This document shows positions 31,966 through 35,205 of a stretch of DNA of 35,205 nucleotides, piece by piece (position 1 is the first letter of the stretch; every line of letters begins with the position of its first letter). A program made the position numbers and the translations under genes. The notes under the pieces are model-generated. The model was not told where the DNA came from, did not search any database, and worked only from the letters and a program-made list of their open reading frames with translations. Source of the DNA: Candidatus Baltobacteraceae bacterium (GTDB lineage Bacteria; Vulcanimicrobiota; Vulcanimicrobiia; Vulcanimicrobiales; Vulcanimicrobiaceae); NCBI GenBank assembly GCA_035502855.1, contig DATJTX010000037.1:1-35205 (forward strand). The letters are read 5' to 3'.

Positions 31966-33136
31966 GGACCTTGTCACCCTGAGGTGCGAGCGCGTTCGCG
32001 CGAGCCTCGAAGGGCCGCGCATCTTTGAGAACGTGCCCGGTGAGAATCGCGACGACGTCGGCATCGGGAGCAATCGTGTCACCACTGTCACCCTGAGCCG
32101 ACACCACACTGTCACCCTGAGCCTGTCGAAGGGCGCGCACGCCCGCGAGCGACGCGGCGGAGGCCGGTTCGCAGCCGATGCCTTCGCGTCCGATCTGCGC
32201 TTTCGCATCGAGGATCGCATCGTCGCCGATCGCAAGTTCGATGCCGTTGAAGCGCTCGAGTGCGCGCGAGGCGCGGCTGCGCGATTTCGGATCACCGACC
32301 GCGATGGCACTGGCCGTCGTGTCGACGCCGCGCTCGGCGCGAATCAGCGCGATGCGCGGGAGTTTGTCGATCAGCCCGAGCGCGAGCGCTTCACGGAAAC
32401 CTTTGCTGATCGCGGAGATGTTGCCGAGGTTGCCGCCCGGCAGCGCGATCCAATCCGGTACGCTCCAGCTGCGCGCTTCGAGGATCGCGAAGGCCGCGCA
32501 CTTCTGACCTTCGATGCGATAGGCGTTGACGGAGTTGACGACCGCGGCGTCGCGCACGTCGGAGAGCGCGGCGAAGGCGTCGTCGAAGGAACCGTCGACC
32601 TCGATGAGCTGCGCGCCGTACTCGCGCATCTGCGCGAGCTTCGCATCGCTGACGCGGCCGCGCGGCACGATCGCGTAGGCGTCGAGCCCGGCGCGCGAGG
32701 CGTAGGCGGCCATCGACGAGGCCGTGTTGCCGGTGCTGGCGCAGACCACGCTGCGCGCGCCGGCGGCTTTGGCCGCCGAGATCGCGACCGTCATGCCGAG
32801 ATCCTTGAACGAGCCGGTGGGGTTCATGCCCAGGTGCAGGTAGGCGAGGCGATCGACGCCGGCGTAGCGCGCGCCGGGCGCGGAGTCGTAGAGCGGGACG
32901 TTGCCCTCGGCCAGCGAGACGATCGCGGCTGCGGGGATGGGCGGGAGCAGCTCGCGCCAGCGCCACACGCCGCTGGCGAAGAGCGGCTCGAACGAGGCGC
33001 GTCGCTCGCGCACGACGCGCCGTAGCCCGATCGGGTCGAGCCGCAGTTCGCCGAGGACGAACTCGGGCAACCCGCCGCACCGGCAGGGTTCGAGGGGGTC
33101 GGCGACCGCGCCGCAGTCGCTGCATTCCACGCGCAT
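31952..33136 (-). CDS. thrC: Threonine synthase, with REP-like sequence in its 3' part
   Basis: PLP enzyme making threonine from O-phosphohomoserine. It has 394 residues from ATG 33136, with GGGAG 5 bp upstream (a GTG at 33151 is less well spaced). An N-terminal zinc-ribbon-like CSDCGAVADPLEPCRCGG precedes the PLP-lysine block LGMNPTGSFKDLGMTVA, then CASTGNTASSMAAYASRAG and ALPGGNLGNISAI. Near the C-terminus ALRQAQGDSVVSAQGDSGD is encoded by a tandem REP-like repeat, and the last 25 residues by another. The encoded chain stays open, so the repeats are tolerated or add a surface loop. Confidence 0.93.
   Translation of the reverse strand: MRVECSDCGAVADPLEPCRCGGLPEFVLGELRLDPIGLRRVVRERRASFEPLFASGVWRWRELLPPIPAAAIVSLAEGNVPLYDSAPGARYAGVDRLAYLHLGMNPTGSFKDLGMTVAISAAKAAGARSVVCASTGNTASSMAAYASRAGLDAYAIVPRGRVSDAKLAQMREYGAQLIEVDGSFDDAFAALSDVRDAAVVNSVNAYRIEGQKCAAFAILEARSWSVPDWIALPGGNLGNISAISKGFREALALGLIDKLPRIALIRAERGVDTTASAIAVGDPKSRSRASRALERFNGIELAIGDDAILDAKAQIGREGIGCEPASAASLAGVRALRQAQGDSVVSAQGDSGDTIAPDADVVAILTGHVLKDARPFEARANALAPQGDKVHAVA
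31971..32017. repeat. REP-like palindrome in the thrC 3' end
   Basis: TTGTCACCCTGAGGTGCGAG...GCGAGCCTCGAAGGG: the TGTCACCCTGAG and TCGAAGGG ends of the repeat family with a palindromic centre (GCGCG around TT). It encodes the last residues of ThrC and ends near the thrB start. Confidence 0.6.
32085..32133. repeat. Tandem REP-like repeat inside thrC
   Basis: The 15-bp unit CTGTCACCCTGAGCC occurs at 32085-32099 and 32109-32123, and the second is followed by TGTCGAAGGG. In ThrC this reads as ALRQAQGDS and SAQGDS on the minus strand. The reading frame is preserved. Confidence 0.7.
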
Positions 33137-33158
33137 GAGGGCTCCCGTCACAATGCAA

Positions 33159-33188
33159 GAAGCCCCGCACCAATCGGTGCGGGGCTTC
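33159..33188 (-). terminator. Threonine-operon attenuator terminator
   Basis: A perfect 13-bp stem (33159-33171 with 33176-33188) and 4-nt loop, very GC-rich in its core, lies 24 nt after the leader-peptide stop and about 20 nt before thrC. On the minus strand it is followed by TTGCATTG, a weak U-tract, so termination may depend on the very strong stem or on Rho. Confidence 0.8.
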
Positions 33189-33212
33189 GTAAGCTGGTCC
33201 AGATCTCGCGCT

Positions 33213-33293
33213 TTAGCCTACGTCAACCCTACACCGAACGACAGTGGTCGTGGTGGTGGTCGTCGTGGTCGTCGAAACGAACATCGAGATCAT
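33213..33293 (-). CDS. thrL: thr operon leader peptide with ten consecutive Thr codons
   Basis: 26 residues from ATG 33293: MISMFVS, ten Thr in a row (ACG, ACC and one ACT codons), then VVRCRVDVG and TAA at 33213. This is the logic of the E. coli thr leader: ribosomes stall on Thr codons when charged tRNA-Thr is scarce, changing the folding of the RNA so that the hairpin at 33159-33188 does not form and thrC is transcribed. AAGGTAG precedes the ATG by 9 nt and may serve as ribosome site or as part of the -10 box. Too short for standard gene callers. Confidence 0.85.
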   Translation of the reverse strand: MISMFVSTTTTTTTTTTVVRCRVDVG

Positions 33294-33302
33294 GGTGCCG
33301 CT

Positions 33303-33332
33303 ACCTTACCAGGGCCAGGCTGGCCGGGTCAA
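33303..33332 (-). promoter_or_regulatory. Candidate thr operon promoter with internal palindrome
   Basis: TTGACC (33327-33332), 18-bp spacer, TAAGGT (33303-33308) on the minus strand. Transcription would start a few bases before the leader ATG. The spacer holds a perfect 13-bp palindrome, GGCCAG-G-CTGGCC (33313-33325), which may be an operator in addition to attenuation. Confidence 0.45.
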
Positions 33333-33483
33333 GCGGTCTTACCGAGGGTTAACGGGGCGTGAATTAGGCTCGCTCCGACGAAAAGACCAAGTCCCCGCCT
33401 GGATCGATATCGGACCGCAAGTGGCTTCAGTCGCATGGGCTAGCCGTCGGCTAGCCGTCGTGCCTTCGACTAGCGGAAGACGC

Positions 33484-33489
33484 TATAAT
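33484..33489 (+). promoter_or_regulatory. Perfect -10 box upstream of the structured region
   Basis: TATAAT. The nearest -35-like hexamer, TTCGAC at 33465-33470, is 13 bp away, shorter than the usual 17, so promoter strength is uncertain. An 11-bp unit GGCTAGCCGTC is directly repeated just upstream (about 33438-33460). Confidence 0.35.
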
Positions 33490-33495
33490 TAAGGC

Positions 33496-33730
33496 CACGC
33501 TACAAAAGAGCCGACCCCCACCCGCACTTGGAGAGAATGGGTAGAGGGCCGACTTCCAGATCCTCGACCGTCGCTGATCCTAAGGGCTAAGCGACCGGCG
33601 CGGACCCGGCAACATCCGGGTTCCCCTTGTGGGCCAGCAAGCGCTTTCGGGGCTTGCGCTTACGCGCTCCGGAGTTACGTAGTCCGGCCTACTCTGCTTG
33701 CCCGGCGATCCCGGCTGACGGGCGAGGTCT
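33496..33730 (+). ncRNA. Candidate structured RNA
   Basis: About 235 bases with no plausible ORF but five successive stems: GTCGCT/AGCGAC (33570-33595), GGACCCGG/CCGGGTTCC with one bulge (33602-33624), GCAAGC/GCTTGC (33637-33657), CCGGA/TCCGG (33669-33687), and CTTGCCCG/CGGGCGAG with one or two non-canonical pairs (33697-33726). It begins just after a TATAAT. It does not match tmRNA, RNase P, 6S, SRP or riboswitch signatures I can recall. GC-rich DNA folds easily, so this is only a candidate; the direction is set by the -10 box alone. Confidence 0.3.
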
Positions 33731-33833
33731 GCCGATATTATGATCGAACGGTCACGGGCATGCAAGGGCTCGCGACCCCCACCTATCGGTGCAAAGCGGG
33801 CAATGAGCAAAAGCCAAAGCAAAAACCAACAGT

Positions 33834-33866
33834 AGATTCCACGCTAAGATTCCAGAGTAGAATCCA
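33834..33866. repeat. Three iteron-like direct repeats
   Basis: AGATTCCA at 33834 and 33847 and AGAATCCA at 33859, spaced 12-13 bp, slightly more than one helical turn. Short evenly spaced repeats ahead of a winged-helix gene are typical of binding sites for a replication initiator or autoregulator. Confidence 0.45.
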
Positions 33867-33885
33867 GGCCACGCACGGATTATAC

Positions 33886-33918
33886 GGTAAAACCCCCATG
33901 TATGGGGAAGGTTTTACC
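33886..33918. promoter_or_regulatory. 33-bp inverted repeat ahead of the winged-helix gene
   Basis: Outer arms GGTAAAACC and GGTTTTACC pair perfectly over 9 bp, inner arms CCCCAT and ATGGGG over 6 bp around a GT centre, with a 2-nt asymmetric bulge. It lies 26 bp before the ATG at 33945. It could be an operator, a replication hairpin or an RNA stem. Confidence 0.6.
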
Positions 33919-33944
33919 CGAATACGGGTCGGAATTATCGAGTC

Positions 33945-34721
33945 ATGGACCAGGATGCTCGATACCTCTTCCGGCCAGAATACCGGTGGCCAACCGGCAA
34001 AAAGGCTCAACCGCAGCCATTCTTCGTTTTTCCGGCGTGGTGGCGGCGATTCATATTCCACGTTTTGAATCCGCGTGCACTTTCGGTTTACCTATACTAC
34101 CTTTCAATTATGAGGGAGAACGGCATCGCGTTTCCGACGATCGATCAGATTGCGCACGATTTGGGGCTGTCCGACAAAGAATCGATCCGGAGGGCCATCG
34201 GGCGGCTCGTCGAGTGTGGCTTCTTGATCAAGCCTACGCCGGAGCACCGGTTAGCGCATAAGATGGGAACTCGACCGATCTATCAACGACCGTGTACGCA
34301 GTTCACTCTTAGAGAGTTGCTTGAAATAAAGGAAATCGACGGTGAGCTGTACCCGCGGAACTCAAAACTGCACTCAGAGCATTCGCGCTCGAGTGACTCT
34401 GTAGTGCAGGCTGGGTTGAAGTTTCTCCTTGACGACCACTACGCGTACTACCAGCACGCCCTCGCGCAAAGCGGGCCTGACCGCGGGAAGAAGATTAAGG
34501 ACGTTCTGCTCGCGATACTGAACTCCCAGCTCAGGGAGATGGAGGAGTTTCAGAAAGAATCAATTGATGCTGCGGTGACCGAGCTTGACGACGAGACAAT
34601 TAAGGAAATGCCGCCCGAAATTCGCACCGCTCTCGGCATTCCCGAGAAACAGAAGGAGAAGGCCCAGAAGAAAAAGCCGGCGTTACCGCCAAAGCGCTCG
34701 AAGCGTAAGAGCTTGCGTTAA
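33945..34721 (+). CDS. Winged-helix protein, replication-initiator-like
   Basis: This protein has 258 residues from ATG 33945. Residues about 42-95 form a winged HTH: NPRALSVYLYYLSIMRENGI, TIDQIAHDLGLSDKESIRRA, IGRLVECGFLIK. This resembles helix-turn-helix modules of phage and plasmid replication proteins (RepA/DnaD-like). The middle has no recognisable domain. The C-terminus is strongly basic (KEKAQKKKPALPPKRSKRKS). Codon use is much more AT-tolerant than in the thr operon, indicating transfer. With upstream repeats it could be the remains of an integrated replicon. Replication role is inference; a transcription factor is equally possible. Confidence 0.68.
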   Translation: MDQDARYLFRPEYRWPTGKKAQPQPFFVFPAWWRRFIFHVLNPRALSVYLYYLSIMRENGIAFPTIDQIAHDLGLSDKESIRRAIGRLVECGFLIKPTPEHRLAHKMGTRPIYQRPCTQFTLRELLEIKEIDGELYPRNSKLHSEHSRSSDSVVQAGLKFLLDDHYAYYQHALAQSGPDRGKKIKDVLLAILNSQLREMEEFQKESIDAAVTELDDETIKEMPPEIRTALGIPEKQKEKAQKKKPALPPKRSKRKSLR

Positions 34722-34814
34722 GTGTCGCACCCGTTTTTCGGGATAAGCCTCAGGAACGAAATAGTGCGGTAAATTGGTTTTATAATGGTTCAACTTCGCT
34801 CAGCTGCTATCGCT

Positions 34815-35080
34815 GGCGCCGACTTCGCGGAGTGAAGCTCGTGATCTCCGGTTCGCACGTCGGTCTCAAAGCAGCAATCGCAAAAGTATTCAAAGCGACA
34901 TGGCAGCGTTGTCGCGTGCATTTCATGCGTAACGCGCTCGCCCACGCCGGCAAGGGGCAGCGCCAGATGGTGCTTGCGTTGATCAACACCGTTTTCGCGC
35001 AAGAAACGCCCGAGGCAGCGCATGCACAGTGGCGCGTCGTCGCCGATCAGTTGCGCGAGAAGTTCGATGACGTCCCTTAA
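34815..35080 (+). pseudogene. IS256/Mutator-family transposase fragment
   Basis: The frame from 34832 (GTG), with homologous residues WRRLRG just before, reads VKLVISGSHVGLKAAIAKVF, then ATWQRCRVHFMRNALAHAGK. This is the core block of IS256-family transposases around the second catalytic Asp (here Ser-His replaces the usual Asp-Ala/His, so the Asp appears changed to Gly-Ser). About 80 residues remain of roughly 400. It ends at LREKFDDVP with a TAA, just before another repeat structure. Both ends are missing. Confidence 0.75.
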
Positions 35081-35106
35081 AATGCTGTAAAAGCCCGGTG
35101 GCGGGG

Positions 35107-35175
35107 GGCCACCGTTTCGGTTCGGAAGATTCATTTTGTGAACAACTTCTCAACCGAAGGGACGAAACGGTGGCC
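35107..35175. repeat. Inverted repeat at the right edge, possible IS end
   Basis: GGCCACCGTTTCG (35107-35119) and its exact complement CGAAACGGTGGCC (35163-35175) flank a 43-nt loop, with TTCGG/CCGAA extending the stem after a small asymmetry. The right arm covers the GTG start at 35170, so it could sequester translation of the next ORF or mark an insertion-sequence end. Confidence 0.5.
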
Positions 35176-35205
35176 GATTACGATGTTACCCTATCCGAAT
35201 CGCTG
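35170..35205 (+). CDS. Start of an ORF cut by the window edge, possibly a transposase
   Basis: GTG 35170 reads VADYDVTLSESL to the last base of the window (12 codons). The position directly behind an inverted repeat and next to an IS256 fragment suggests the N-terminus of an IS256-type transposase. Too short to identify on its own. Confidence 0.3.
   Translation, partial: MADYDVTLSESL

Noticed and set aside
33244-33492. Plus-strand ORF starting with nine Val codons
   Set aside because: It is the complement of the Thr codon run in the leader peptide, with no ribosome site and no further pattern.
1-35205. CRISPR arrays, tRNA and rRNA genes
   Set aside because: No regularly spaced repeats beyond the short iterons, and no cloverleaf or rRNA motifs noticed on reading; a tRNAscan or Rfam search would confirm.

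Overview
The window is chromosomal DNA from a high-GC bacterium. Dense, mostly overlapping housekeeping genes are interrupted by several blocks of lower-GC accessory DNA. Codon style and gene mix would suit a lineage such as Eremiobacterota/WPS-2. That placement is an impression I cannot verify; there is no rRNA or other marker in the window.

Layout: (1) 1-5682 holds a radical SAM (spore-photolyase-like) gene interrupted by a 5.2-kb element. The element carries three tandem tyrosine recombinases and a small TnpC-like protein, and resembles RIT or Tn554-type elements. An 8-bp core (CCGCGGTA) is repeated at both ends. The host gene's 5' stub remains on the right (5563-5682), and a second, complete 5' end lies on the left, so an open radical SAM gene is rebuilt there. 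(2) 5777-9572 has a BI-1/YccA membrane protein, purF and a CLC chloride channel/antiporter. (3) 9569-13317 on the minus strand is a panB-bluB-hydrolase transcription unit. It is split by a 1.25-kb cassette (82-aa ORF plus HNH-type protein) that lies between two 45-bp copies of the bluB 3' end. (4) 13403-19504 carries a small coiled-coil membrane protein, an MFS transporter with no visible start codon, pepA, purM, a GNAT-PurN fusion, a cupin and a secreted protein. (5) 19591-27374 has a hydrolase pseudogene and a small secreted protein. These are followed by a minus-strand array of a STAND-type regulator, SDR, three DUF899 proteins, a 42-aa membrane peptide, a RibD/DHFR-like protein and an MDR oxidoreductase. 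(6) 27559-33293 is a minus-strand threonine/methionine operon in the order thrL-thrC-thrB-(leader)-hom-metY-metX. (7) 33294-35205 is accessory DNA with a structured-RNA candidate, short direct repeats, a long inverted repeat, a winged-helix protein and IS256-type remnants.

The strongest regulatory signal is transcription attenuation of threonine synthesis. A 26-codon leader with ten consecutive Thr codons is followed by a 13-bp GC-rich hairpin just before thrC. A second leader rich in Met and Thr codons, with its own hairpins, lies between thrB and hom, where the operon commits to homoserine and methionine. The other theme is insertion that rebuilds its target. The recombinase element replaces the 5' end of a DNA-repair-type gene, and the HNH cassette replaces the 3' end of bluB. 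In the first case the recombinase operon is start/stop-coupled to the target's own 5' fragment, so the element seems to borrow its host gene's promoter.

REP-like palindromes (TGTCACCCTGAG...GTCGAAGGG type) are scattered between genes, and some lie inside coding sequence, including two places in thrC. No tRNA, rRNA or CRISPR array was found.
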